In this document: in pieces, positions 26,767 to 34,988 of the stretch
Position numbering within the stretch: the stretch's first letter is position 1
Layout of the letters: every line of letters begins with the position of its first letter
From: Streptomyces genisteinicus
GTDB taxonomy: Bacteria > Actinomycetota > Actinomycetes > Streptomycetales > Streptomycetaceae
Length of the DNA: 64,000 nt
Direction: 5' to 3'
Assembly: GCF_014489615.1 (NCBI RefSeq)
Contig: NZ_CP060825.1
Location: forward strand, 5,440,001-5,504,000
Notes under the pieces: generated by a model
Database searches by the model: none
Told to the model about the DNA's origin: nothing
Seen by the model: only the letters and a program-made list of their open reading frames with translations
Translations under genes and position numbers: made by a program

Positions 26767-27621
26767 ATGGACACGGACGCGGCACCGGACCGGAAGGACG
26801 AGTGGGCACGGCACTGGCAGTACCCGGGCGTGCCCGGCCTCGACCTGCTGCGCGCCCGCTACGTCCGCCACTCCTTCACCCGGCACACCCATGAGGGCTT
26901 CGTGCTCGGCGCGGTCCGCCAGGGCATCGAGGACGTGGTCATGCCGAACGGGACCATCCGCGCCCGGCCGGGCACCGTCGTCATGATCAACCCCGAGGTG
27001 CCTCATTCGGCGAAGGCCGGTGTCCCCGAGGGGTGGGTCTACTCGACCCTGTACCCGTCGTCCGAGCTGGTCGCCTCCATAGCCGCCGAGACCACCACGC
27101 TGCGCGGCACGGCCGGCTTCGCCGAGACCATCGTCGAGGACGAGGACACCGCCCGCCTGGTGCACGAGGTGCACCGCGCAGCGGAGGAGGGCAACGCCCT
27201 GGCCGCGGACAGCGTGCTGCGCATCACGGTGGCCCGCCTGCTGCGCCGGCACGGCAGCTCGCTGCCCGCGCGCACCGCCCCCGCGCCGGGGGCCGCCACG
27301 GCGGAACGCGCACGGCAGGTGCTGGAGGCCCGGATGGCCGATCCGCCCTCCCTGGAGGAGCTCGCGCAGGAGCTCGGGGCGGGCCCCTTCGCGCTGCTGC
27401 GGGCCTTCAAGGCGGCGTACGGTCTGCCGCCGCACACCTGGCTGACCGACGCCCGGGTGCGCCGGGCCCGGCGGCTGCTGGACGCGGGGTCGACACCGGC
27501 GGAGGCGGCGGTCGCGGTGGGCTTCACCGACCAGCCCCATCTGAACCGGCACTTCACCCGGATCGTCGGGGTGCCGCCCGGCGCCTACCGCCGTGAGCGC
27601 GCAAGAACGTACAAGACCTGA
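26767..27621 (+). CDS. AraC-family transcriptional regulator (AraC-binding cupin plus HTH_18)
   Basis: 284 residues. The N-terminal cupin (about 25-105) contains FTRHTHEGFVLGAV and PGTVVMINPEVPHS. The C-terminal double HTH (about 180-278) contains LEELAQELG, PHTWLTDARVRRARRLL and VGFTDQPHLNRHFTRIVG. The gene lies immediately upstream of azlCD on the same strand, so it probably controls amino-acid export through AzlCD, although the effector is unknown. Confidence 0.9.
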   Translation: MDTDAAPDRKDEWARHWQYPGVPGLDLLRARYVRHSFTRHTHEGFVLGAVRQGIEDVVMPNGTIRARPGTVVMINPEVPHSAKAGVPEGWVYSTLYPSSELVASIAAETTTLRGTAGFAETIVEDEDTARLVHEVHRAAEEGNALAADSVLRITVARLLRRHGSSLPARTAPAPGAATAERARQVLEARMADPPSLEELAQELGAGPFALLRAFKAAYGLPPHTWLTDARVRRARRLLDAGSTPAEAAVAVGFTDQPHLNRHFTRIVGVPPGAYRRERARTYKT

Positions 27622-27649
27622 GGTCAGGGGCGCCTCTAAGGTCGCGGAC

Positions 27650-28444
27650 GTGGCAGAACAGACAGCTCCTCCCCAGCCGGCCGCCGGACCGGCGCCGGCC
27701 GCCGGGCCCCGGACCGGCAAGCCGGACTCCGCCGTGGTGCGCGACGCCCTCGGCGTCGGCATCGCCGTCGGCCTCTCCGGCTTCGCCTTTGGTGTGACCT
27801 CCGCCGGCGCCGGCCTCACGCTCCTCCAGACCTGCGTCCTCAGCCTGCTCGTCTTCACCGGCGCCTCGCAGTTCGCCCTGGTCGGAGCGATCGCCGCGGG
27901 CGGGAACCCGTTCGCCGCGGCCGCCGGGGCGTTCTTCCTCGGCATCCGCAACGCGTTCTACGGACTGCGTCTGTCACAACTGCTCGCCCTGCCCCGCTGG
28001 CTGCGACCGCTCGCGGCGCACTGGGTGATCGACGAGACCACCGCCGTCGCGCTCGCCCAGCCCACCCGCCGCCAGGTGCGGATCGGCTTCACCGTCACGG
28101 GGCTGACCCTCTACGTGCTCTGGAACCTGACCACGCTGCTCGGCGCGCTCGGCGCCGAGGCGATCGGCGACACGGACGCCTGGGGGCTGGACGCCGCCGG
28201 CCCCGCGGTCTTCCTCGCCCTGCTCGCGCCGATGCTGCGCACCGCGACCGAGCGGGCGGCCGCCGGTCTCGCCGTGGTGCTCGGTCTCGGGCTGCTGCCG
28301 GTGCTGCCGGCCGGTGTGCCGGTGCTGGTGGCGGCGCTCGCCGCGCCCGCGGTGCTGTGGCTGAAGGGCCGCTCGCTGGGCGGGGACGGCGGTACACCGG
28401 CCGCGGGGCCGGCAACGGAGCGTACGAAGGGACAGGACCGTTGA
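27650..28444 (+). CDS. azlC: AzlC-family branched-chain amino acid exporter, large subunit
   Basis: 264 residues from GTG at 27650; an alternative GTG at 27593 would overlap the AraC gene by 29 nt. A soluble Pro/Ala N-terminus is followed by about seven hydrophobic segments. Family segments are GFAFGVTSAGAGL, FTGASQFALVGAI and FLGIRNAFYGLRLSQL. With AzlD it forms a BrnFE-like exporter for branched-chain amino acids. The stop overlaps the azlD start (TTGA). Confidence 0.88.
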   Translation: MAEQTAPPQPAAGPAPAAGPRTGKPDSAVVRDALGVGIAVGLSGFAFGVTSAGAGLTLLQTCVLSLLVFTGASQFALVGAIAAGGNPFAAAAGAFFLGIRNAFYGLRLSQLLALPRWLRPLAAHWVIDETTAVALAQPTRRQVRIGFTVTGLTLYVLWNLTTLLGALGAEAIGDTDAWGLDAAGPAVFLALLAPMLRTATERAAAGLAVVLGLGLLPVLPAGVPVLVAALAAPAVLWLKGRSLGGDGGTPAAGPATERTKGQDR

Positions 28445-28749
28445 ACGTCTGGATCGCGATCATCGCCACCGCCGTCGGCTGCTACCTGGTGAAGTACGCC
28501 GGTCTGCTGGTCCCGGCGCACGCCCTGGAGCGGCCGCTCGTGCGGCGCCTCGCCGCCCTGCTTCCCGTGGCCCTGCTGGCCGCCCTCACCGCGCAGCAGA
28601 CCTTCAGCACCGGCCAGACCCTCGTCCTCGACGCCCGTGCGGCCGGGCTCGCGGCCGCCGCCCTCGCCCTGCTGCTGCGCGCTCCGTTCCTCGTCGTCGT
28701 CGGCGCGGCGGTGGCGGTGACCGCGGGGGTCCGGGCCCTCGGGGGCTGA
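28441..28749 (+). CDS. azlD: AzlD-family branched-chain amino acid exporter, small subunit
   Basis: 102 residues, four hydrophobic segments beginning NVWIAIIATAVGCYLVKYAG. The TTG start at 28441 overlaps the azlC stop by 4 nt, indicating translational coupling and equal expression of the two exporter subunits. It completes a plausible araC-azlC-azlD unit and ends facing the convergent toroid-protein gene. Confidence 0.87.
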   Translation: MNVWIAIIATAVGCYLVKYAGLLVPAHALERPLVRRLAALLPVALLAALTAQQTFSTGQTLVLDARAAGLAAAALALLLRAPFLVVVGAAVAVTAGVRALGG

Positions 28750-28776
28750 GCACCCGCCGGCCGCCCCCGGGCCGCG

Positions 28777-29712
28777 TCAGGCCGGGGAGCGGCCGTACGC
28801 CTGGAGGGTGCGCAGCGCCTCGATCGTCAGGACGGGCCTCGACTCCAGGGCCGTGCCGGGGGCCCAGGCGCGCCAGGTGAGCGGCCAGCCCCCGTCCGCC
28901 TGCTGCTGCGCGGCGAGGTGGTCGAGCGCCAGGTCCATCTCCTCGTCGGTGAACCAGAGCCGGGCGAGCGAGCCCGGGACCGGGGCGTAGTGGTACGGGA
29001 AGTGGTGTTCGCCGGGCGCGTACCCGGGTGCGACGGGCAGATCGCCGGCGCGGGCCGGGTCGAGAACGACCAGGCGCTGCTCCCTGACCAGCCGGCCCAG
29101 CCGGTCCGCCGCCGCCCGGGCGCGCGGCCGGTCGGGCGCGCTGTCCAGGAAGGCCATCGCCGCCTCCACCTCGTAGGGGTGGGAGGTCTCCAGGGCGTCG
29201 ACGGCGGCCCAGCAGAAGTCGGTGGCCCGGAACAGCCACGCGTGCCACACCTGGTTGCGGTGGAGCAGCCCGACGACGGGGCCGGTGGCCAGCAGGTCGC
29301 TGCGGGGTGCGTCGACCACGGGCAGGAACGGGGCATGGGGGTAGCCCCGCAGCGAGGGGTGGACCGCGGGCAGCGCGCCGTCGGCGGTGGAGACCTCCGT
29401 GAGGTAGCGGCACATCCGCTCCACGCGCATGCCGCCGCAGCGCCCGATCGAGTCCAGCACCCGCAGGGCGTGCGCGGTGTGCAGGGGCTGGCTGACCGGG
29501 CCCCGGAGATCGGGTTCGAGGGCGTGCCCGAAGCCGCCGTCGTCGTTGAGGTAGGCGAACAGCGCGGTTTCGACGGGGTCGGCCGCGCCGCCCAGGAAGT
29601 GGTAGGCGAACCGCCGCTGTTCGAGGACGCGGGCGGTCAGCCAGACGAAGTGCTCGGCGCGGGCGAGGGAGGACGCGGTCGGCGCCTCGGTGGATACTCC
29701 GGTTCCAGCCAT
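28777..29712 (-). CDS. Alpha/alpha-toroid (prenyltransferase/terpene-cyclase-like repeat) protein, function unknown
   Basis: 311 residues without signal peptide or membrane segment. Helical repeats carry motifs reminiscent of QW and prenyltransferase repeats: NDDGGFGHALEPDL near 75 and QQADGGWPLTW near 275. I see no DxDD or DDxxD cyclase motif and no zinc-ligand set of protein prenyltransferases, so the fold is supported but not an activity. It may be a scaffolding or inactive relative. It is monocistronic and convergent with azlD. Confidence 0.7.
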   Translation of the reverse strand: MAGTGVSTEAPTASSLARAEHFVWLTARVLEQRRFAYHFLGGAADPVETALFAYLNDDGGFGHALEPDLRGPVSQPLHTAHALRVLDSIGRCGGMRVERMCRYLTEVSTADGALPAVHPSLRGYPHAPFLPVVDAPRSDLLATGPVVGLLHRNQVWHAWLFRATDFCWAAVDALETSHPYEVEAAMAFLDSAPDRPRARAAADRLGRLVREQRLVVLDPARAGDLPVAPGYAPGEHHFPYHYAPVPGSLARLWFTDEEMDLALDHLAAQQQADGGWPLTWRAWAPGTALESRPVLTIEALRTLQAYGRSPA

Positions 29713-29791
29713 GGACAGACCGTAGGGCGGAAAGGGCTTTCGGCAAGTCCGCCGAACGGGTCAGCACCCTCGGGGGCGGGATACTGGGGTC

Positions 29792-29986
29792 ATGCGGTTG
29801 ACGATTTTCTGGGAACGGATGGCCGACCACTTCGGCCCTGCCTACGCGGACTCCTTCGCGCGCGACCACGTGATGACGGAACTGGGCGGCCGTACGGTCC
29901 GTCAGGCGCTCGACGCCGGATGGGAGACGAAGGACGTGTGGCGGGCGGTCTGCTCGGCCATGGACATCCCCGCCGACAAGCGCTGA
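29792..29986 (+). CDS. DUF3046 family protein
   Basis: 64 residues: MRLTIFWERMADHFGPAYA, then a helical body and WRAVCSAMDIPADKR. This small conserved actinobacterial family is usually found just upstream of recA-recX, as here (and in mycobacteria). No function is established that I know of. The sequence pattern suggests a compact helical protein. Confidence 0.85.
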   Translation: MRLTIFWERMADHFGPAYADSFARDHVMTELGGRTVRQALDAGWETKDVWRAVCSAMDIPADKR

Positions 29987-30035
29987 GTCACCCGTCGGAC
30001 GTACCGCGGCCACCGGCGTGGGCGACACTTGGCCG

Positions 30036-31397
30036 GTGGACCGGACCGACAGCACCCCCCAGGACACCCCCCAGGACCCCGATGGCACCTCCGCACGCGA
30101 CGCGGGGGACGCGTCGCCCCGGCGCGCCGGCGGCGAGCCGGTGAACACGGGAAGCGTGTCGCTGGGCGCCAGTCGGGCGCAGCCGGCGGACGCGGCCGGG
30201 GCTGCCGCGGCAGCCCCGCCGCAGCAGCCGCCGCCCGGCGCCGCCGGCGGGCGGGGCGGGATGCCGCGCTGGCTGCCGCGCGCCATGGTGCTCGCGCTGG
30301 CCCTGTACGCCTGCTTCCAGCTGGGCAGTTGGGCGTTCCACCAGCTCATCGGGCTGCTGATCAACATCCTGATCGCGTTCTTCCTCGCCCTCGCCGTGGA
30401 GCCCGCGGTCGGCCGGATGGCCGCCCGCGGGATGCGCAGGGGCCTCGCCACCGCCCTGGTCTTCTTCGCCGTGCTGGTGGCCGGGGTCGGCTTCGTGGTG
30501 CTGCTGGGCTCGATGCTCGCCGGGCAGATCGTGGAGATGGTCGAGGACTTCCCCGCCTATCTGGACTCGGTGATCCGCTGGGTCAACAGCACGTTCCGCA
30601 CCGAACTCTCGCGCGTCGAGGTCCAGGACAGCCTGCTGCGCTCCGACTGGCTGCGGAGGTACGTGCAGAACAGCGCGACGGGCGTGCTCGACGTCTCGGC
30701 CCAGGTGCTCGGGGGCCTCTTCAAGCTGCTGACGATCTTCCTGTTCTCGTTCTACTTCGCGGCGGACGGTCCCCGGCTGCGCCGGACGCTGTGCTCGGTC
30801 CTGCCGCCGGCCCGGCAGGCCGAGGTGCTGCGCGCGTGGGAGATCGCCGTCGACAAGACCGGCGGATACCTGTACTCCCGCGGACTGATGGCGCTGATCT
30901 CCGGGGTGGCCCACTTCGTGCTGCTGGAGGTGCTGGGCGTGCCGTACGCCCCGGCGCTCGCGGTCTGGGTGGGGCTCGTGTCGCAGTTCATCCCGACGAT
31001 CGGCACCTATCTCGCGGGTGCGCTCCCGATGCTGATCGCGTTCACCGTGGACCCCTGGTACGCGCTGTGGGTGCTGGTCTTCGTGGTGATCTACCAGCAG
31101 TTCGAGAACTACATGCTCCAGCCGAAGCTGACCTCGAAGACCGTGGACATCCATCCGGCGGTCGCCTTCGGTTCCGTGGTCGCGGGCACCGCCCTGCTCG
31201 GGGCCGTCGGCGCCCTGATCGCGATTCCCGCGGTGGCGACGCTGCAGGCGTTCCTGGGGGCCTATGTGCGGCGGTACGACGTCACCGACGACCCGCGGGT
31301 CCACGGGCACCGCAGGCACACCGGCGGCCGGGCCGTGGCGCGGGTGCGGCGGGCGCTGGCGGAGCGGCGCGGCGGGCGCGGGGCCGGCGGCACCTGA
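30036..31397 (+). CDS. AI-2E family transporter (putative permease)
   Basis: About 453 residues from GTG at 30036; an in-frame GTG at 30018 is an alternative and neither has a clear RBS. A disordered Pro/Ala-rich N-terminus of about 80 residues precedes about eight membrane helices. Family segments are FFLALAVEPAV, VGLVSQFIPTIGTYLAGALP and QQFENYMLQPKLTSKTVDIHP. Members are linked to autoinducer-2 or Na+/H+ transport, but substrates are rarely known. The C-terminus is short and Arg-rich. It is conserved near recA. Confidence 0.88.
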   Translation: MDRTDSTPQDTPQDPDGTSARDAGDASPRRAGGEPVNTGSVSLGASRAQPADAAGAAAAAPPQQPPPGAAGGRGGMPRWLPRAMVLALALYACFQLGSWAFHQLIGLLINILIAFFLALAVEPAVGRMAARGMRRGLATALVFFAVLVAGVGFVVLLGSMLAGQIVEMVEDFPAYLDSVIRWVNSTFRTELSRVEVQDSLLRSDWLRRYVQNSATGVLDVSAQVLGGLFKLLTIFLFSFYFAADGPRLRRTLCSVLPPARQAEVLRAWEIAVDKTGGYLYSRGLMALISGVAHFVLLEVLGVPYAPALAVWVGLVSQFIPTIGTYLAGALPMLIAFTVDPWYALWVLVFVVIYQQFENYMLQPKLTSKTVDIHPAVAFGSVVAGTALLGAVGALIAIPAVATLQAFLGAYVRRYDVTDDPRVHGHRRHTGGRAVARVRRALAERRGGRGAGGT

Positions 31398-31473
31398 CCG
31401 GGCCCGCCGGAGCGGCCGCCGCCGGCCGCCGGACGGCCGCTCCGGCGGGCGGCTCGGCCCCCGCGTGGTGCGC

Positions 31474-31506
31474 TTGACACGAAAATCGAACATCCATTCT
31501 TATGGA
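31474..31506 (+). promoter_or_regulatory. recA promoter with SOS-like (LexA) box
   Basis: TTGACA at 31474-31479 is a good -35. TCTTAT (31498-31503, spacer 18) is the best -10. Between them TCGAACATCCATTCTT carries the half-site GAAC and a degenerate partner ATTC (31488-31499) in the actinobacterial LexA arrangement GAAC-N4-GTTC. LexA bound here would occlude the promoter. Confidence 0.7.
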
Positions 31507-31650
31507 ATTCCGGCCCGCGAGGCGCCGCCTGGAACCCCGGTGCGGCCATGAGTTGTCCACAGGCCGGAGGGACGTCGGGGCCCGTTGTCAGTGGCAGGGG
31601 TTAGCGTCTTTGACGTGAAGCGATCGACTCAAGCAAATCGGGTGGAACCC

Positions 31651-32775
31651 ATGGCAGGAACCGACCGCGAGAAGGCGCTCGACGCCGCGCTCGCACAGAT
31701 TGAACGGCAATTCGGCAAGGGCGCCGTCATGCGCCTCGGCGAGCGGCCGAACGAGCCCATCGAGGTCATCCCCACCGGGTCGACCGCTCTCGACGTCGCC
31801 CTCGGCGTCGGCGGCCTGCCCCGCGGCCGCGTGGTGGAGATCTACGGCCCGGAGTCCTCCGGCAAGACGACGCTGACCCTGCACGCCGTCGCCAACGCCC
31901 AGCGTGCCGGCGGCCAGGTGGCCTTCGTGGACGCCGAGCACGCGCTCGACCCGGAGTACGCCAAGAAGCTCGGCGTCGACATCGACAACCTCATCCTCTC
32001 CCAGCCCGACAACGGCGAGCAGGCGCTCGAGATCGTGGACATGCTGGTCCGCTCCGGCGCCCTCGACCTCATCGTCATCGACTCCGTGGCGGCGCTCGTG
32101 CCCCGGGCGGAGATCGAGGGCGAGATGGGCGACTCCCACGTCGGTCTCCAGGCCCGTCTGATGAGCCAGGCGCTCCGCAAGATCACCAGCGCGCTCAACC
32201 AGTCGAAGACCACCGCGATCTTCATCAACCAGCTCCGCGAGAAGATCGGTGTGATGTTCGGCTCGCCGGAGACCACGACCGGTGGCCGCGCGCTCAAGTT
32301 CTACGCCTCGGTGCGCATCGACATCCGCCGCATCGAGACCCTGAAGGACGGCACCGAGGCGGTCGGCAACCGCACCCGCTGCAAGGTCGTGAAGAACAAG
32401 GTCGCCCCGCCCTTCAAGCAGGCCGAGTTCGACATCCTCTACGGCCAGGGCATCAGCCGTGAGGGCGGCCTGATCGACATGGGCGTGGAGCACGGCTTCG
32501 TCCGCAAGGCCGGTGCCTGGTACACGTACGAGGGCGACCAGCTCGGCCAGGGCAAGGAGAACGCCCGCAACTTCCTCAAGGACAACCCCGACCTCGCCGA
32601 CGAGATCGAGAAGAAGATCAAGGACAAGCTCGGGGTGGGCGTGCGGCCGGAGGCCGCCTCGTCCGAGCCCGGAACCGACCCGGCTGCCACGGCCGCGGCG
32701 GACGACGCGGCCAAGTCCGTGCCGGCGCCCGCGACCAAGGCGAAGACGGCCAAGACGGCGGCGGCCAAGGCCTGA
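31651..32775 (+). CDS. recA: Recombinase RecA
   Basis: 374 residues. Walker [11 protein letters not shown], Walker B region [20 protein letters not shown]-binding loop L2 ([20 protein letters not shown]) and the C-terminal domain are complete. An Ala/Lys-rich tail of about 40 residues, typical of Streptomyces RecA, follows. It forms nucleoprotein filaments for strand exchange and activates LexA self-cleavage. The ATG at 31651 follows GGGTGGAA. recX begins 4 nt after the stop, so recA and recX are co-transcribed from the SOS-regulated promoter. Confidence 0.98.
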   Translation: MAGTDREKALDAALAQIERQFGKGAVMRLGERPNEPIEVIPTGSTALDVALGVGGLPRGRVVEIYGPESSGKTTLTLHAVANAQRAGGQVAFVDAEHALDPEYAKKLGVDIDNLILSQPDNGEQALEIVDMLVRSGALDLIVIDSVAALVPRAEIEGEMGDSHVGLQARLMSQALRKITSALNQSKTTAIFINQLREKIGVMFGSPETTTGGRALKFYASVRIDIRRIETLKDGTEAVGNRTRCKVVKNKVAPPFKQAEFDILYGQGISREGGLIDMGVEHGFVRKAGAWYTYEGDQLGQGKENARNFLKDNPDLADEIEKKIKDKLGVGVRPEAASSEPGTDPAATAAADDAAKSVPAPATKAKTAKTAAAKA

Positions 32776-32778
32776 TCC

Positions 32779-33348
32779 ATGGCCCGGCGTACAGAATGGC
32801 CGGGCGACGGCGCCGACCCGTCGAGGGCCGGGACGGCGCTGCCGCCGCAGGATCCGGCTGAGCGGGCGCGGGCGATCTGCCTGCGCCTGCTCACCGGGAC
32901 CCCCCGCACCCGCAAGCAGCTGGCCGACGCCCTCCACAAGAGGGAGATCCCTCCGGAGGTCGCGGAGGAGGTCCTCTCCCGCTTCGAGGACGTCGGCCTG
33001 ATCGACGACGCCGCCTTCGCCGGCGCGTGGGTCGAGTCCCGCCACCACGGGCGCGGTCTCGCGCGGCGGGCGCTGGCACGCGAGCTGCGCACCAAGGGAG
33101 TCGACGCCTCCCTGATCGACGAGGCCGTGGGCCGGCTCGACTCCGACCAGGAGGAGGAGACGGCCCGGGAGCTGGTGGCGCGCAAGCTGCGTTCCACCCG
33201 GGGCCTCGACCGGGACCGCCGGATGCGGCGCCTCGCGGGGATGCTGGCCCGCAAGGGATACCCGGAGGGCATGTCCCTGCGCGTGGTGCGGCGTGCTCTG
33301 GAGGAGGAGGGGGAGGACGTGGACGACGTGGAGGAGAGCGGCTTCTGA
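32779..33348 (+). CDS. recX: RecA regulatory protein RecX
   Basis: 189 residues of three-helix RecX repeats: RARAICLRLLTGTPRTRKQL, then LIDDAAFAGAWVESRH, and RALARELRTKGVD. An acidic tail (EEEGEDVDDVEE) ends the protein. RecX caps and destabilises RecA filaments. It starts 4 nt after recA, consistent with readthrough expression from the same operon. Confidence 0.95.
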   Translation: MARRTEWPGDGADPSRAGTALPPQDPAERARAICLRLLTGTPRTRKQLADALHKREIPPEVAEEVLSRFEDVGLIDDAAFAGAWVESRHHGRGLARRALARELRTKGVDASLIDEAVGRLDSDQEEETARELVARKLRSTRGLDRDRRMRRLAGMLARKGYPEGMSLRVVRRALEEEGEDVDDVEESGF

Positions 33349-33760
33349 CCGGCGACGCGGTGCAGCGCGGCGGGCGGCCCGCGGCACCGGGGTGACCCGG
33401 AGCCGGCTCCGGGCTGTTCGTGAGCAGGAAGCAGGAAGCAGGAAGCAGGAAGCAGGAAGCAGGAAGCAGGGAGCGTGCCCGGCGTCGGCCCCCGTTGCGG
33501 TCCCCGCGGGCCGGTACAGCCGGCGCCATGGGGCCGGGGCCCGGGACCGCGAGTGAGCCGGGCGGCCCGGCTGATCGGCGGGCCGTGCGGGTGCGGCGGG
33601 GAGGGACCGGCGGGTCCGGAGACCCGCTCGGTCGGCGGGCGGCCCGCCGCCCCTCGGGCCCGGGTACGACGGCACCGGCGCCGGCGAGCCCGTCGGACCT
33701 GCCCGGCGGAGTTCCGCCCGCTGCCGGTCCCCCGCAATCGGCTCCGGTGCGTGGCGGCCG
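33349..33760. other. Intergenic region between recX and the rhodanese gene, no gene seen
   Basis: These 412 bp separate two convergent genes. They contain the heptanucleotide tandem repeat (33424-33472) and otherwise GC-rich sequence with short inverted repeats. Open frames crossing it have no RBS or recognisable family, and I reject them. Confidence 0.7.
33424..33472. repeat. Heptanucleotide tandem repeat (GCAGGAA)x6 plus one variant unit
   Basis: Six perfect copies of GCAGGAA followed by GCAGGGA, 76 bp downstream of the recX stop. It is unusually A-rich for this genome and lies outside genes, so it can vary in copy number without a frameshift cost. Confidence 0.95.
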
Positions 33761-34234
33761 TCAGTCCCGCCCCGGCGGGCCGCCGGTGGGCGGGGCGGAG
33801 TGCTCGCGGAGGATCGCCGGTGCCGCGGGGGCGCCCGTCTCCGGAGTCCAGGGGGCGACCGGCAGGCCCGCCGCGCGCCAGGCCTGGAAGCCGCCCGTCA
33901 GGTCCGTCGCCCGGTGCAGCCCGAGACGGTGCAGCGACTCCGCTGCCAGGGAGGAGGCGTACCCCTCGTTGCAGATCACCACGACACGCAGGCCCGGATC
34001 CGTGACCTCCGGGAGGCGGTGGCTGCCCGACGGGTCGAGCCGCCACTCCAGCTCGTTCCGTTCCACCACGAGGGCCCCCGGGATCAGCCCGTCGCGTTCC
34101 CGCAGCGCCTGGTAGCGGATGTCCACCAGCAGCGCGCCGTCGTCGCCGGCCTCGTACGCCTCCCGGGGCCCGATGCGCTCGAAGCCCTTCCGCACCGTCT
34201 CCAGCAGGCCGTCGATTCCGGTCCGCCCGCTCAC
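33761..34234 (-). CDS. Rhodanese-like sulfurtransferase
   Basis: 157 residues, one rhodanese domain (about 25-130). The active-site loop begins with the persulfide-carrying cysteine in VVICNEGYASSLAA; DIRYQALRERDGLIPGAL and GGFQAWRAAGLPV are also typical. The GTG start overlaps the stop of the cysteine dioxygenase gene by 4 nt, so the two are coupled. Together they point to cysteine sulfur catabolism, with rhodanese handling persulfide sulfur. It ends facing recX. Confidence 0.88.
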   Translation of the reverse strand: MSGRTGIDGLLETVRKGFERIGPREAYEAGDDGALLVDIRYQALRERDGLIPGALVVERNELEWRLDPSGSHRLPEVTDPGLRVVVICNEGYASSLAAESLHRLGLHRATDLTGGFQAWRAAGLPVAPWTPETGAPAAPAILREHSAPPTGGPPGRD

Positions 34235-34803
34235 TGCCAGTCCTCCGGGCGTTCCACCTGCTCCAGCCGCAGCACCGCGCCGGACCGGCTGAACCGCCGC
34301 ATCAGCGGCAGCGGCGGATAGTACGCGTGGACGGATACGGCGTGCTCGGTGGCCGAGGCGTTGAGCACCTCGTGCACATGGTGGGCGCCGAAGGCGCGGG
34401 CGCTCCCGCCGGGCAGCCTGCGCTCCCGGTCCACGCCCTCGTGCAGTTCCAGGCTGCGCCAGCCGCTCGACGGCAGCCGGACGGCGAGCGAGTACTCGGT
34501 CAGCTCGCCCTCCGCGGTGGCGAACGCGCCGAGCGATTCGGCGTGGTCGTGCCAGCCGGTGCCCGTGCCCGGAGGCCAGCCGATCAGCCATGCCTCGCTG
34601 CCCTGCGGGCCTTCGAGCCGCAGCCAGGTGCGCCCGTCGGGATCACGGGGGAGCGAGGCGATCAGTTCCCTGTCGGCGGCGGCACGCCGGACGAAGTCGA
34701 GGAGTTCGGCCGCGCCGGGGCCCGACGAGCGGGACCCGGCGCCGTCGGCGGCGGATTCGGCGGGCGCCGACGGCACGGAAAGAGGCTGGGCAGACTGGGA
34801 CAT
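34231..34803 (-). CDS. Type I cysteine dioxygenase
   Basis: 190 residues of cupin fold. The three-His iron site is visible: HDH in GTGWHDHAESLGAF and the later His in FGAHHVHEVLNAS. The enzyme oxidises cysteine to cysteine sulfinate with O2. A Ser/Ala-rich N-terminal extension (about 35 residues) is not part of the cupin. The ATG at 34803 is preceded by AGGACGG. It is the first gene of a two-gene operon with the rhodanese, behind a Cys-containing leader peptide. Confidence 0.9.
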   Translation of the reverse strand: MSQSAQPLSVPSAPAESAADGAGSRSSGPGAAELLDFVRRAAADRELIASLPRDPDGRTWLRLEGPQGSEAWLIGWPPGTGTGWHDHAESLGAFATAEGELTEYSLAVRLPSSGWRSLELHEGVDRERRLPGGSARAFGAHHVHEVLNASATEHAVSVHAYYPPLPLMRRFSRSGAVLRLEQVERPEDWQ

Positions 34804-34830
34804 GCAAGACCGTCCTGAGGTTCGCGGGAG

Positions 34831-34857
34831 GCGCGACGGCACTGCGGGCCGTGGCGC
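34831..34857 (-). promoter_or_regulatory. Hairpin between leader peptide and cysteine dioxygenase start
   Basis: GCGCGACGGC (34831-34840) and GCCGTGGCGC (34848-34857) form a 10-position stem with one mismatch and a 7-nt loop. It lies in the 66-nt gap between the leader stop and the dioxygenase ATG, where an attenuator or coupling element would be expected. No T tract is present. Confidence 0.45.
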
Positions 34858-34869
34858 GGGAAAGGCGAG

Positions 34870-34917
34870 TCAGCAGGACGGGCGACACACGCAGCCCGCG
34901 TAGCGGACGAGGTCCAT
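34870..34917 (-). CDS. Cys-rich leader peptide upstream of cysteine dioxygenase
   Basis: A 15-residue peptide, MDLVRYAGCVCRPSC, with three cysteines near its end. GGAGGG lies 5 nt before the ATG, a strong Shine-Dalgarno. It matches the short RxHxDLxR...C-R leader peptides found before many actinobacterial sulfur-metabolism genes. A longer reading from GTG at 34956 would give 28 residues (VTDTYTRLWRRVH added), but that GTG has a poorly spaced RBS. Its likely role is in cis: ribosome speed over the Cys codons reports cysteine supply to the downstream operon. Confidence 0.7.
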   Translation of the reverse strand: MDLVRYAGCVCRPSC

Positions 34918-34988
34918 ATGGACCCTCCGCCACAGGCGCGTATAGGTGTCGGTCACGCTCCGGAGTACACCACGAGGATCTTCCCCGG

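Noticed and set aside
28777-29712. Toroid protein as a terpene or squalene cyclase
   Set aside because: No DxDD or DDxxD motif and no isoprenoid genes nearby; only the repeat fold is supported.
33424-33472. Heptanucleotide repeat considered as a CRISPR remnant
   Set aside because: Units are 7 bp with no spacers and no cas genes occur in the window.
33420-34115. Possible protein starting with repeated Arg-Lys-Gln-Glu-Ala-Gly-Ser
   Set aside because: Product of reading the heptanucleotide repeat and the antisense of the rhodanese gene; no RBS or domain.
34870-34956. 28-residue reading of the leader peptide from GTG 34956
   Set aside because: The internal ATG at 34917 has a far better Shine-Dalgarno site; the longer form remains possible but is less supported.
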